From: Mycobacterium sp. HUMS_12744610
GTDB lineage: Bacteria > Actinomycetota > Actinomycetes > Mycobacteriales > Mycobacteriaceae
DNA: 64,000 nt
Assembly: GCF_041206865.1 (NCBI RefSeq)
Contig: NZ_JBGEDP010000001.1
Coordinates: 4,774,001-4,838,000, forward strand
Reading direction: 5' to 3'
A program made the position numbers and the translations under genes. Of the stretch, positions 24,637 to 33,523 are shown piece after piece. Numbering within the stretch: position 1 is the stretch's first letter; the number at the start of each line of letters is the position of its first letter. The notes under the pieces are model-generated. The model had not been told where the DNA came from and ran no database searches. It saw nothing but the letters and a program-made list of their open reading frames with translations.

Positions 24637-26942
24637 GCGCCGATCAGCTCTTCGTTGAGCGACAAGTGGGATTTCGGCGCAGTCAAACGTCCGGAAAAAG
24701 CAGCGGTGAGGATCGACGATCGAAGCCTTGCGGCACGCGAGCGGGTAGCAGCGATCGACGCCGCTAAACGAGATGCATCGAGCTCGATCCCGACAACACG
24801 TTGAATGCCAGCGTCTTGAGCCGTGGTGGATGGCACGGGCAATTCCAACCGGTCGAGCTTACTGAGACTTAGGTTGTGTTGGCCTGCACTTGACGCCGCC
24901 AATGATTCGATCCGGGCGCGAACTTGTGGAGTGCTGAGCATAATTTGAACCCAGCGCGGCCGGACCACCTCATCCCGCACGCGGTATCGAATCAGATACG
25001 AAGCGAAAGCGGCGTCGATCCCCGGCTGGACGACGGCGGAGCGCCCGATCAGATCAACAGATCCATTGGTACGTACGATGAGCACATCGCCTGGAGCAAG
25101 CATGTACGCCGAGATGTCCGCTTCCGCGTTAAGCATGCGCTTCTCATCCGACAGATCAATCTGCCCATCGACAAGATTTGGAATACGAACCACTGCAGCA
25201 CCCAGGCCATTTGGAACGCATTTTTCCGACGTTCCGTAGCCGGAGTCGACCGCCAAAGCCCCTAACGGGAGCGGTTCACCCGCGTGAAGTGAAGCAAGAG
25301 CGCTGGCTTTCAAAGCTTTCAACTTCTTCAACGCATTACGCAGGTAGGACTCCGCTGCATCGAGACGAGAGAGGTGATCTTCGAGAATGTCGACGATGCG
25401 GCCCTCACTTTCGGCCCCGAACCGCGGCACGCGGAACGCTTTAATGCTCGTCAAGGTCACGTGCGGAAGTTGTGTGCCCGTTGCTGAGCCTTGCAGGTGC
25501 CGCATGAATTCCTGGGACGTCAGCCAGTAGTAGAGGTATCGATCGTCGATGTTTTTCGGCCGGATACGTGCGACCCGCTGGACCAGCAAGGCAGGCAGAT
25601 CAGCTTTCGTTACTCGTGCAAGTTTGAGTCCAGTCGAAATGACAGGGCGGTCCATGCCTAGGATCAGGTCGCCTTCGTGAACAGCCAGATGCTCATAGCC
25701 TTCGAGTAGGTCGAGAGGCCAGGTCTTGGTTCGCGTCCAACGGAGTGATCCGGGTTCGATGTTGTCGCCACGCAAGAGCCGGATGCCAGCGCCCTGTTCA
25801 CCAAAGTGTGCACTCTTGAATGCTGGCCCCGAATCGACTGTTGCTACGTCCTCTACGGTCACAAATTCGGGGACGCTCACGGCGGTCAGCTCCGCGTTGA
25901 GCTGCTCGACGAGATCGCCGGCCCTATCCCCCAAATCCCGCAGCGCCCCATCGGTTCCCCCCCGTTCAATGAAGGGCGCGTCGTCAAGGTCTTCCACGCG
26001 GATACCGGCGGAGTTGGCGATCACCGACACCATGCGGTCCAGCCACCAGCGCTCGGTGTCGTTGAACACCACACCAGCCTGTTCCTGTTGCGCCAACCAC
26101 GCCGCGTATTTCTCATGCACCCGCTCACCGTAGGGAACGAGTTCGTCGTCGACGCCGGTGGCGTACCGGATCAGCGAGACCAGATCGGTGAGGGTGTGCG
26201 TGGCACAATTTCGCACCTTGGGCGCGTCGATCGCGGCGTAGGCGTTCCAGATGATGTCGGGCGTCCAGTTGTGCGGTGGCCGAGCGATGCGGGCAGCAAG
26301 TCCCTGGATGTAGGCGAAGTCGATTCGATGCTCACCCGCCTCATACGCAACCTGAATCGCAGTGATTTCGTCGCGATGCTCATCAAGGTAGGCCCGCCAC
26401 GACTCCACGATCGACCGGGCGCGATCCGTGTTGACCACTCCCCCGGCTTCGACGAGTTCGTCGCTGCTGACCTCGTCGATGACCCGATCGTGGGCGGCGC
26501 GGAGTTCGAGTATGCGGTTGCGCAGCTCAGGGTTGGCCGCGATCGGCTCGATGGCCCGCTCGATCGCGTCGGCCGATCCAGTAGACGGATCAACAGCGTC
26601 CACGAGCGCCCTGACGACGTCGCGGACAGGTTGGCCGGCGACCTCGTCGAGTTCCTGCCGTTCCTCATCGGTAAGCGCAAGTTCGAGTTTCGCCAGCCGT
26701 GACGCCAGAGTTGCCGCTTCGTCCTCGGTAAGCGTGAGGGCGGCAGCCTTGTCCAGGAGCTTCTTGAGGCTGACCGACTTCTGCCGATTCAGCGGTGGCT
26801 CTACGAAGGGGTGCTCGGTCACGCCGATCGCATCGACAATGACGAACCGAGTCTTGTTTTCCGCGTCGGGCGTCACCGCCTGGAAGTCGGCCGAAGTGAT
26901 CGTGCGCGCGCCACGGCCCTTCATCTGCTCGAAGTACTGGGC
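24633..26942 (-). CDS. hsdS: HsdR C-terminal part fused in frame to HsdS (type I R-M), right of the IS3 insertion
   Basis: Reading minus from 26942, AQYFEQMKGRGARTI resumes HsdR at helicase motif VI. The HsdR C-terminal helical domain follows (WLDRMVSVIANSAGIRVEDL, then QLNAEL). At residue 349, counted from the ATG at 26924, the frame passes without a stop into a specificity subunit: VSVPEFVTVEDV, first target-recognition domain, conserved helix DHLSRLDAAESYLRNALKKL, second domain, and final helix AAFSGRLTAPKS. HsdS is about 415 aa with both domains. The GTG at 25880-25878, preceded by GGAG at 9 bases, could also start HsdS separately, so a working S subunit may be made even if the fusion or the IS-broken hsdR is not. 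Confidence 0.82.
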   Translation of the reverse strand, partial: AQYFEQMKGRGARTITSADFQAVTPDAENKTRFVIVDAIGVTEHPFVEPPLNRQKSVSLKKLLDKAAALTLTEDEAATLASRLAKLELALTDEERQELDEVAGQPVRDVVRALVDAVDPSTGSADAIERAIEPIAANPELRNRILELRAAHDRVIDEVSSDELVEAGGVVNTDRARSIVESWRAYLDEHRDEITAIQVAYEAGEHRIDFAYIQGLAARIARPPHNWTPDIIWNAYAAIDAPKVRNCATHTLTDLVSLIRYATGVDDELVPYGERVHEKYAAWLAQQEQAGVVFNDTERWWLDRMVSVIANSAGIRVEDLDDAPFIERGGTDGALRDLGDRAGDLVEQLNAELTAVSVPEFVTVEDVATVDSGPAFKSAHFGEQGAGIRLLRGDNIEPGSLRWTRTKTWPLDLLEGYEHLAVHEGDLILGMDRPVISTGLKLARVTKADLPALLVQRVARIRPKNIDDRYLYYWLTSQEFMRHLQGSATGTQLPHVTLTSIKAFRVPRFGAESEGRIVDILEDHLSRLDAAESYLRNALKKLKALKASALASLHAGEPLPLGALAVDSGYGTSEKCVPNGLGAAVVRIPNLVDGQIDLSDEKRMLNAEADISAYMLAPGDVLIVRTNGSVDLIGRSAVVQPGIDAAFASYLIRYRVRDEVVRPRWVQIMLSTPQVRARIESLAASSAGQHNLSLSKLDRLELPVPSTTAQDAGIQRVVGIELDASRLAASIAATRSRAARLRSSILTAAFSGRLTAPKSHLSLNEELIGA

Positions 26943-26977
26943 GGAGCGGAACGTGTCAAGGTCGGTGAGACAGTTTC

Positions 26978-27988
26978 TTACGCGGATTTGATGAGTGCTT
27001 CCGGGGTTGGTTGGTTGATCCAGGCGACGGTGGGCAGCTTCGGTGGAGCGGGCCGTCGGTGCCGGAATCTAGCGGGGTTAGCGGCGTAGGCCGCATCCAG
27101 CGTGGCGGCACGTTGGGCCTGGATCTCGTTTGCGGTGCCGTAGTGCACCGATGCAACGGTGTGTAGGCCCACGCCGCTGTGGCGATGCTCATGGTTGTAG
27201 TAATCGAAGAATGTCGTGCAGAAGGCGCGGGCATCTTCGATCGAGCCGAACCGGCCCGGGAACGCCGGGCAGTACTTGAGGGTCTTGAAATTAGCCTCCG
27301 AGTAGGGATTGTCGTTGGACACGTGCGGGCGGCTGTGGCTGCGGTCCACCCCCAGGTCGATCAGCAACTGGGCGACCGGCTTGGAGGTCATCGAGGTGCC
27401 GCGATCAGCGTGCAAGGCCAACTGGCCGCGGGCGATGCCGTGACGGGCCATGGTGTCGGCGATAAATGCTTTGGCCAACTCACCGTCCTCAACTTCTGCG
27501 ATGATCCAGCCGACGACGTAGCGCGAGAAGATGTCGATAATCACATAGAGTTGATAGAAGATACCCCGTTGTGGCCCTTGCAATTTCGTTATATCCCAGG
27601 ACCAGACCCGGTTTGGTGCGTTAGCGATCAGCTCGGGTTTCTTGCGCGCCGGATGGGTGCGCTGGCGACGCCGCTCGCGGTTCTCCCCGGCAATGGCCAG
27701 TAGCCGGTACATGGTGCGAATCGAGCACAGGTAGACACCATCATCAAGCAGTCGCGCCCACACCTGCGCCGGCGCCAGATCGCAGTACTGCTCTGAGCGC
27801 AGCACCGTCAGAATCTGCTGGCGTTCGGCCTCGGTGAGCTTGTTCAGTGGCTCGGGCCGCACCCGCCGTGCCGGCCGTGGTGGTGGGTTGCGGTGGCGGT
27901 GGAGCGTGGCCCGCGATGCACCCAGCAATTCGCACGCCCGTTTGGTGCTGGTTGCGGCCTCCAGGTCGGGCAGGTGCTCGCCGATCAC
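26978..27988 (-). CDS. IS3-family OrfB transposase (DDE), copy A, 336 aa
   Basis: Integrase-core transposase. HTH/HPAH region (TKRACELLGASRATLHRHRN), then VWSWDITKLQGP (first Asp), LHADRGTSMTSKPV (second Asp) and DNPYSEANFKTLKY (Glu), the DDE set of IS3 enzymes. The GTG start at 27988 overlaps the end of orfA (GTGA). IS3 elements usually make an OrfAB fusion by -1 frameshifting at this overlap. Full length and probably active. Confidence 0.92.
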   Translation of the reverse strand: MIGEHLPDLEAATSTKRACELLGASRATLHRHRNPPPRPARRVRPEPLNKLTEAERQQILTVLRSEQYCDLAPAQVWARLLDDGVYLCSIRTMYRLLAIAGENRERRRQRTHPARKKPELIANAPNRVWSWDITKLQGPQRGIFYQLYVIIDIFSRYVVGWIIAEVEDGELAKAFIADTMARHGIARGQLALHADRGTSMTSKPVAQLLIDLGVDRSHSRPHVSNDNPYSEANFKTLKYCPAFPGRFGSIEDARAFCTTFFDYYNHEHRHSGVGLHTVASVHYGTANEIQAQRAATLDAAYAANPARFRHRRPAPPKLPTVAWINQPTPEALIKSA

Positions 27989-28419
27989 GGCTTGGACTTC
28001 GGCTCGAAATCCGCGCTCTCGGAGAGCATCTCCAAGAGCGCGTGTGCTTTTCCCGTGATCTCCAGCGCTAGCTTGGTCCGATCCAGCTCAGCCTGCAGTT
28101 GCGTGGTGCGCCGCCGCAGCTTGTCCAACTCGACCTGCTCAGCGCTGCGCTTCGGCTTGCCCTTCGCCGACAAACCCTCCCGAGCGCCGGCATCACGGGC
28201 CTTTCGCCATTCGGCGATATGCGAGCTGTACAGGCCTTCACGGCGCAGCAACGCACCACGCTCCGACGAGCCCACCGACAGCGCGTCGTACTCGTCGAGG
28301 ATGCGGGCCTTGTACTCGGCGGTGAACGTGCGCCGCCGCGCCCGAGCACCTGGATCGGGCACGTTGTCCACTTGGTCATTATCACTGCACCCGTCCAGGG
28401 ATGCGATCGTCATAGTCAC
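27985..28419 (-). CDS. IS3-family OrfA, copy A, 144 aa
   Basis: DNA-binding partner of the transposase: HTH region TFTAEYKARILDEYDALSVG and EGLYSSHIAEWRKARDAG, then a leucine-zipper helix (LDKLRRRTTQLQAELDRT). It differs from copy B at the N-terminus (SLDGCS against SLEGCS). Normal length for the family. Confidence 0.9.
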   Translation of the reverse strand: MTMTIASLDGCSDNDQVDNVPDPGARARRRTFTAEYKARILDEYDALSVGSSERGALLRREGLYSSHIAEWRKARDAGAREGLSAKGKPKRSAEQVELDKLRRRTTQLQAELDRTKLALEITGKAHALLEMLSESADFEPKSKP

Positions 28420-28495
28420 GGAAAATGGTGATCCTGTCTCGCCCTGTAGCGATGATTGGCTACTGCTGCTGTCTCACTTAACCCTGTCACACAGG

Positions 28496-30154
28496 GGAGC
28501 GCACATCACGCATAAAGAACACGCACTCCAGCGGTTTGACGTCGGTTCCGGTGGCGATCATGTCGACGGTCACCGCGATACGCAGCGACGGGCTCGTCCG
28601 CAAAGCCTGGAGCTGTTCTTTGGCGTTGCGGACGTTGTACGTGATCTTTGCCGCGAAATCGTTGCCCTTGCCGAACACCTTGCGGACCTGGGTGACGATC
28701 TCCTCCGCGTGGTTGTCGTCCTTGGCGAAGATTAAAGTCTTTGGCACGGTGGAGCGTCCCGGGAAGATCTCGGTGAAGAGCCGATCGCGGAAAGTCTCTA
28801 GAACAGTGCGGATCTGGTCGGTGGCGGTCACCGCGCGGTCAAGGAGCGCAGCACCATAATCCAAATCCTCGTCGAGGATTTCGAGTCTCTGTTCCCGGGT
28901 GCGGCGATCGACTTTCGGCACGATCGTCCCGGCTTCGATCCGAGAACCCTCTTCGCTGATCTGGGTGCGGATGCGGTAGATGTCGAAGTCCACGTTCACG
29001 CCGTCCGCGACTGACTCAGGATAGGTGTATTCGGAGACGAGATTCTGACGGAAGAACCCGAAGGTCTGCTTACCCGGTGTAGCAGTCAATCCGATGACGT
29101 GAGCGTCGAAATACTCAAGGACGCCGCGCCAGACCCCGTAGATACTTCGGTGGGCCTCGTCGACGATGACCAGATCAAACGTTTCCGGCGGAAATGCCTC
29201 GCTGTACGACACGGTGACCGGGACATCCGGGGTGAAGTCATCGAGGTTGGGGTCGTCGGCGTCGCTGACTTCACCGTCATTGAGGAACTTGTAGACCCTC
29301 TGGATCGTCGAGATCACGATCTTGCTCGACCCGAGTAGCCCAGCGCTGGACAGCTTGGTCACGTTGTACAGCTCGGTGAAGCGACGACCGTCGTCTGGTG
29401 TGCGGTAATTCTGGAACTCCGCCAGCGTCTGATCGGCCAGGTTGTTGCGGTCGACCAGGAAAAGAATCCTGTTGAAGCCACCGTATTTCAGCAGCCGGTA
29501 CGACTCGGTGACCGCGGTGTACGTCTTGCCGGCCCCAGTCGCCATCTGCACCAATGATCGGTCGAAGTGCTGATCGGCAAGGCTCTTCTCGACTCCATTG
29601 ATAGCTTCGACCTGCGCTGGGCGCAGCGGGTCGGCATCCAGGGGCGGGAGATTTCGGACCTTGGCGCGCCACGTCGGGCGCTCCGGCGCGGCATCGGCAT
29701 CACGCAGAATGCGAGCCAACGTTGCCGGCTTGGGAAAGTTGAAGATGAGACGCGCCCGCGGCTCGGGATCGAACCCGTTGGTGAAGTGCGTCTCCACCCC
29801 CGATGCCTCGAACACGAACGGCAGCCGGCCGTCCCGGGCCTTGGCGGCGAGACGCACATCGGCCGGAAGCCCGTCGGCGTACATGGCCGACTGCCACTCA
29901 ACGCCTGACAGGGGCGTACCCACTGGTTTGGCCTCGATGACGCCGACCACGGCCTTCTCCACGTACAGCAGGTAGTCGACCCGGCCGTGCCCAGGCTTCA
30001 TCACGACCTCCCGCACAGCGATGCCCTGTCCCGCGAACAGATTGAGATCCTTTTTGTCCTGGACCTTCCAGCCCGCTTGGGTCAGTTGCTGGTCGATACG
30101 CGCGCGGGCACGCGTCTCCGCGGGGAGAACGCTGGCACCGTCCTCATTACTCAT
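28496..30154 (-). pseudogene. hsdR: hsdR N-terminal part (type I restriction subunit), interrupted by IS3
   Basis: 553 residues of HsdR. The N-terminal nuclease domain shows GRVDYLLYVEKAVVGVIEAK with the PD-(D/E)xK residues and VEWQSAMYADGLP. The helicase follows: Walker A MATGAGKTYTAV, DEAH box (VDEAHRSIYG), GLTATPGKQT, and VDMIATGTDVKP (motif V). The IS3 element enters between motif V and motif VI. The start is placed at ATG 30154 (MSNEDGASVLPAETRARARI) by family resemblance rather than at the first in-frame ATG (30199). No strong ribosome site precedes it. The protein truncated here cannot restrict. Confidence 0.88.
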
Positions 30155-30359
30155 GGCGTGACAAACGTTACCGACACCGCCCCAATCTTTGCCGATCATT
30201 CATCGGCTGTATGTTCTCCCTCGATCACGGCAACCTGCCAGCGGCAAGCACAGTCGCCCGTCGACACTTAGGTCACCCTAACTCCATCACTTCCCCGGAC
30301 ATCACACCTCTTGCACTCAGGTCACGAAACGATAACGTAATTTCGTCCGTATCTAACTA

Positions 30360-30375
30360 GTAAGGCATCCCTTAC
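30360..30375. promoter_or_regulatory. Palindrome before the zinc-ribbon gene
   Basis: GTAAGG-CATC-CCTTAC is a perfect 6+4+6 inverted repeat ending 9 bases before the ATG at 30385, in the AT-rich divergent gap between hsdR and the zinc-ribbon gene. TAACTA at about 30353 could be a -10. The palindrome would cover the transcription start, so a repressor site is plausible. Confidence 0.4.
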
Positions 30376-30384
30376 CATCAATTC

Positions 30385-30792
30385 ATGCCGACGAAACGAT
30401 GCCCGAGATGTAGCGCGGAGATGCCCGGTAGCGCCTGGCCGCCCAAGCCCGGACGTCCCTCGATCTGGTGCTCCCAACAATGCCGGCGAGCGGCCTACGA
30501 GGAGCGCCGCGCGGCCAAGAACGGCGCGGTTTCGGTGCGGGTCGAGGTGGTCGAGAAACCCATCGAGCGGATCGTGGAACGCATCCGCATCGAGGAAAGG
30601 GCGGTCCATTCCAGTCCAGCCGAGGCCGCTCAGATCGTGCTGAAGTCACCTCGCGCGTGCCGCACTGTTTTGGAGTCGTTGGCCGCTGAAGCGGACTCAG
30701 GACGGTTAAATGCCGCCACGTTTGCCCCGACGCTGCGCGCCGCTCAGCGCTTGCTCGATTCGCTCAGGCGGGCACGACTCATCAATGGCTAA
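30385..30792 (+). CDS. Zinc-ribbon protein of the integrated element, 135 aa
   Basis: Short protein with CPRC (Cys 6 and 9) and CSQQC (Cys 29 and 33), a probable zinc-binding ribbon. A basic linker, a Glu/Arg/Ile helix (EKPIERIVERIRIEERAV) and a helical C-terminal part follow (RACRTVLESLAAEADSGRL). I recall similar proteins near int/xis genes of actinobacterial integrated elements but know no function. The next 257 bases (30793-31049) hold no convincing gene, only an AT-rich stretch with possible promoter elements. Confidence 0.65.
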   Translation: MPTKRCPRCSAEMPGSAWPPKPGRPSIWCSQQCRRAAYEERRAAKNGAVSVRVEVVEKPIERIVERIRIEERAVHSSPAEAAQIVLKSPRACRTVLESLAAEADSGRLNAATFAPTLRAAQRLLDSLRRARLING

Positions 30793-31049
30793 CGCGGAGC
30801 CATCCAACCATTCCGAGCCTTTGCGGCCGATGCCAAATTAGCAGGGCCAAGCGGAGCAAGGGGGCCGTCGATGATGGCGCTCTGCTCAGCCACAGCCCGG
30901 TACGAGTGATGCCGTTGTGAAGCAGCGGGTTTCACGTTGTTTCATTGAGTTTCGTACGTAGCGGTAATCGTGTGTGTCGCAGCGGAATTCGACGAATCTA
31001 TTTCATACGACCGTCGCATAGCGCGATTAGGTGGCTTACCGTTCTAGAC

Positions 31050-31136
31050 ATGAAACGACGCGAGACGGATCGCCGGGAGGCGCAGCCCGCCGAGACGGCT
31101 GTCGGTGAGCAGTCCGTGATCAGCGCTTCAACATGA
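31050..31136 (+). CDS. Short ORF coupled to the initiator gene, 28 aa
   Basis: MKRRETDRREAQPAETAVGE and eight more residues, ending in a TGA that overlaps the ATG of the following initiator-like gene (ATGA). Possible leader peptide or coupling ORF. No homology recognised and no strong ribosome site, so it rests on the overlap alone. Confidence 0.35.
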   Translation: MKRRETDRREAQPAETAVGEQSVISAST

Positions 31137-31379
31137 GTTGGGAAGCCCTTGCCTGGGCGAAAGACTCGGACATCGCACATCCGGTCGCGAAGTTCATTCT
31201 CGTCCTGTTGGCAAACAAGGCGGACGAAAACTTCTCGTGCTACCCGTCAATTCGCACACTCATGGCCGAATCCGGTGCCGGCAGAAGCACGATCTTGCGT
31301 GCGCTGAGCTATCTGGAGACGCGCGGGTTGATGAGCCGGCGTCCGCAATTCCATGACTCCGGGGCCCGGCGTTCAACCC
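31133..31379 (+). pseudogene. O-like replication initiator, N-terminal HTH domain (interrupted by IS3)
   Basis: Begins MSWEALAWAKDSDIAHPVAK, then LLANKADENFSCYPSIRTLM, SGAGRSTILRALSYLETRGL and SRRPQFHDSGARRST: the winged helix-turn-helix found at the N-terminus of phage O-type replication and related element proteins. The IS3 copy B enters after the codon for Thr 82. Excising it, with one ACCC kept, continues in frame (RYYLNHPRAPHVL) to a stop at 33474, giving 262 residues. The current ORF instead reads into the IS and ends at 31459. Confidence 0.75.
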
Positions 31380-31455
31380 CCTGTGTGACAGGGTTAAGTG
31401 AGACAGCAGCAGTAGCCAATCATCGCTACAGGGCGAGACAGGATCACCATTTTCC

Positions 31456-31890
31456 GTGACTATGACGATCGCATCCCTGGAGGGGTGCAGTGATAATGAC
31501 CAAGTGGACAACGTGCCCGATCCAGGTGCTCGGGCGCGGCGGCGCACGTTCACCGCCGAGTACAAGGCCCGCATCCTCGACGAGTACGACGCGCTGTCGG
31601 TGGGCTCGTCGGAGCGTGGTGCGTTGCTGCGCCGTGAAGGCCTGTACAGCTCGCATATCGCCGAATGGCGAAAGGCCCGTGATGCCGGTGCTCGGGAGGG
31701 TTTGTCGGCGAAGGGCAAGCCGAAGCGCAGCGCTGAGCAGGTCGAGTTGGACAAGCTGCGGCGGCGCACCACGCAACTGCAGGCTGAGCTGGATCGGACC
31801 AAGCTAGCGCTGGAGATCACGGGAAAAGCACACGCGCTCTTGGAGATGCTCTCCGAGAGCGCGGATTTCGAGCCGAAGTCCAAGCCGTGA
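31456..31890 (+). CDS. IS3-family OrfA, copy B, 144 aa
   Basis: Same protein as in copy A apart from one visible residue near the N-terminus (SLEGCS). HTH plus leucine zipper. The stop overlaps the orfB start by GTGA. Confidence 0.9.
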   Translation: MTMTIASLEGCSDNDQVDNVPDPGARARRRTFTAEYKARILDEYDALSVGSSERGALLRREGLYSSHIAEWRKARDAGAREGLSAKGKPKRSAEQVELDKLRRRTTQLQAELDRTKLALEITGKAHALLEMLSESADFEPKSKP

Positions 31891-32897
31891 TCGGCGAGCA
31901 CCTGCCCGACCTGGAGGCCGCAACCAGCACCAAACGGGCGTGCGAATTGCTGGGTGCATCGCGGGCCACGCTCCACCGCCACCGCAACCCACCACCACGG
32001 CCGGCACGGCGGGTGCGGCCCGAGCCACTGAATAAGCTCACCGAGGCCGAACGCCAGCAGATTCTGACGGTGCTGCGCTCAGAGCAGTACTGCGATCTGG
32101 CGCCGGCGCAGGTGTGGGCGCGACTGCTTGATGATGGTGTCTACCTGTGCTCGATTCGCACCATGTACCGGCTACTGGCCATTGCCGGGGAGAACCGCGA
32201 GCGGCGTCGCCAGCGCACCCATCCGGCGCGCAAGAAACCCGAGCTGATCGCTAACGCACCAAACCGGGTCTGGTCCTGGGATATAACGAAATTGCAAGGG
32301 CCACAACGGGGTATCTTCTATCAACTCTATGTGATTATCGACATCTTCTCGCGCTACGTCGTCGGCTGGATCATCGCAGAAGTTGAGGACGGTGAGTTGG
32401 CCAAAGCATTTATCGCCGACACCATGGCCCGTCACGGCATCGCCCGCGGCCAGTTGGCCTTGCACGCTGATCGCGGCACCTCGATGACCTCCAAGCCGGT
32501 CGCCCAGTTGCTGATCGACCTGGGGGTGGACCGCAGCCACAGCCGCCCGCACGTGTCCAACGACAATCCCTACTCGGAGGCTAATTTCAAGACCCTCAAG
32601 TACTGCCCGGCGTTCCCGGGCCGGTTCGGCTCGATCGAAGATGCCCGCGCCTTCTGCACGACATTCTTCGATTACTACAACCATGAGCATCGCCACAGCG
32701 GCGTGGGCCTACACACCGTTGCATCGGTGCACTACGGCACCGCAAACGAGATCCAGGCCCAACGTGCCGCCACGCTGGATGCGGCCTACGCCGCTAACCC
32801 CGCTAGATTCCGGCACCGGCGGCCCGCTCCACCGAAGCTGCCCACCGTCGCCTGGATCAACCAACCAACCCCGGAAGCACTCATCAAATCCGCGTAA
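31887..32897 (+). CDS. IS3-family OrfB transposase (DDE), copy B, 336 aa
   Basis: Identical in the amino-acid sequence visible to copy A: WSWDITKLQGP, LHADRGTSMT and DNPYSEANFKTLKY give the DDE residues. Expected to be produced mainly as an OrfAB frameshift fusion. Complete and probably active. Confidence 0.92.
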   Translation: MIGEHLPDLEAATSTKRACELLGASRATLHRHRNPPPRPARRVRPEPLNKLTEAERQQILTVLRSEQYCDLAPAQVWARLLDDGVYLCSIRTMYRLLAIAGENRERRRQRTHPARKKPELIANAPNRVWSWDITKLQGPQRGIFYQLYVIIDIFSRYVVGWIIAEVEDGELAKAFIADTMARHGIARGQLALHADRGTSMTSKPVAQLLIDLGVDRSHSRPHVSNDNPYSEANFKTLKYCPAFPGRFGSIEDARAFCTTFFDYYNHEHRHSGVGLHTVASVHYGTANEIQAQRAATLDAAYAANPARFRHRRPAPPKLPTVAWINQPTPEALIKSA

Positions 32898-32932
32898 GAA
32901 ACTGTCTCACCGACCTTGACACGTTCCGACCC

Positions 32933-33474
32933 GCTACTACCTGAATCATCCTCGGGCGCCGCATGTTCTACCCGGTCCCGATCCGGGACCTCCCCGTCCC
33001 GCAGCGGGACGGGGGCCGTCTCGCAGTGAGACGGAGACGGCGTCAAAGCGGCACCCCCCGAGGGTCCCGCAGCGGGACCCCTTGAACCCATCAACCGAAT
33101 CCTTATCCGAACCGGGCGACGCCGCGATACTGGCACTGGAGTCTGTGGCCAGGGCGTGGAAGCTCGGGACCCACGACGCGCGCAGTCTTCGACCGGCCAT
33201 CGAGTCTGCCCTGGCGCGCGGCTGGCCGCCCTCAGATCTGACCGACCTTCTGATCCGGAACCCGAATGGGGCGCGTGATCCGGTTCGGGTGCTGGCCCGG
33301 CGCCTTGATCTCGGACAGCCACCTCAACCGCCCGTAACCAACGTGCCGTGGTGTGGCGAATGCGAGGACGCGCATTCTCGCACCATCACGGTCACCGAGC
33401 CCGACGGAACAGAAGCAGCACGGTTTTGTCCACAGTGCAGCCCGCAAGTCCACAGGACCCGATCATCCGAATAA
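32933..33474 (+). pseudogene. O-like replication initiator, C-terminal part after IS3
   Basis: In-frame continuation of the gene starting at 31133. The first 50 codons, rich in Pro, Arg and Gly, encode a linker whose DNA is a series of palindromes. From about 33082 (LNPSTESLSEPGDAAILALE) comes a helical domain (ARAWKLGTHDARSLRPAIES, then LLIRNPNGARDPVRVLARRL), followed by a possible zinc site (WCGECEDAHSRT and FCPQCSPQ). The TTG at 33082 could in theory start a separate product, but the split gene explains both halves. The excisionase gene follows. Confidence 0.7.
32974..33080. repeat. Four phased palindromic iterons inside the initiator gene (candidate origin)
   Basis: Four related inverted repeats: GGTCCCG-ATC-CGGGACC (32974-32990), CCCCGTCCCG-CAG-CGGGACGGGG (32992-33014), CCGTCTCG-CAG-TGAGACGG (33016-33034, one mismatched pair) and GGGTCCCG-CAG-CGGGACCC (33062-33080). 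Centres are 21, 22 and 46 bp apart, i.e. on one helical face at about two-turn steps. The shared core is GTCCCG-CAG-CGGGAC. Iterons within the initiator gene are the arrangement of the lambda O gene and its origin. Rho-independent terminators are unlikely, because no T-tracts follow and the repeats are too regular. Confidence 0.7.
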
Positions 33475-33523
33475 CAATCCGTCCAAAATTGTGGAAAGGT
33501 GGTGAATTATCTTGGAGAACAAC

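Larger units (their letters stand above)
26947..28495 (-). mobile_element. IS3-family element, copy A (inserted in hsdR)
   Basis: A 1549-bp element in minus orientation. The 5' end reads CCTGTGTGACAGGG and the 3' end GACACGTTCCG. It is bracketed by GGAG at 26943-26946 and 28496-28499 (CTCC on the coding strand), a 4-bp target duplication. Removing it rejoins HsdR as RDVRS-AQYFEQMKGRG. A copy of equal length lies at 31380-32928 in the other orientation with only a few differences, so both insertions are recent. Confidence 0.92.
31380..32928 (+). mobile_element. IS3-family element, copy B (inserted in the initiator gene)
   Basis: 1549 bp, plus orientation, same termini as copy A (CCTGTGTGACAGGG at the left, GACACGTTCCG at the right). 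It is flanked by ACCC at 31376-31379 and 32929-32932, a 4-bp target duplication that differs from that of copy A. The two copies lie 2.9 kb apart in opposite orientation. Confidence 0.92.

Noticed and set aside
24633..26924. Treating this frame as HsdS alone
   Set aside because: The first 348 residues are clearly the HsdR C-terminal helical domain and continue the broken hsdR across the IS3 element.
26947..32928. Composite transposon formed by the two IS3 copies
   Set aside because: Each copy has its own matching 4-bp duplication (GGAG and ACCC), so they inserted separately; the segment between is original island DNA.
32974..33080. Reading the palindromes as transcription terminators
   Set aside because: Four similar arms share one core, are evenly spaced, lie inside an open frame and lack T-tracts.
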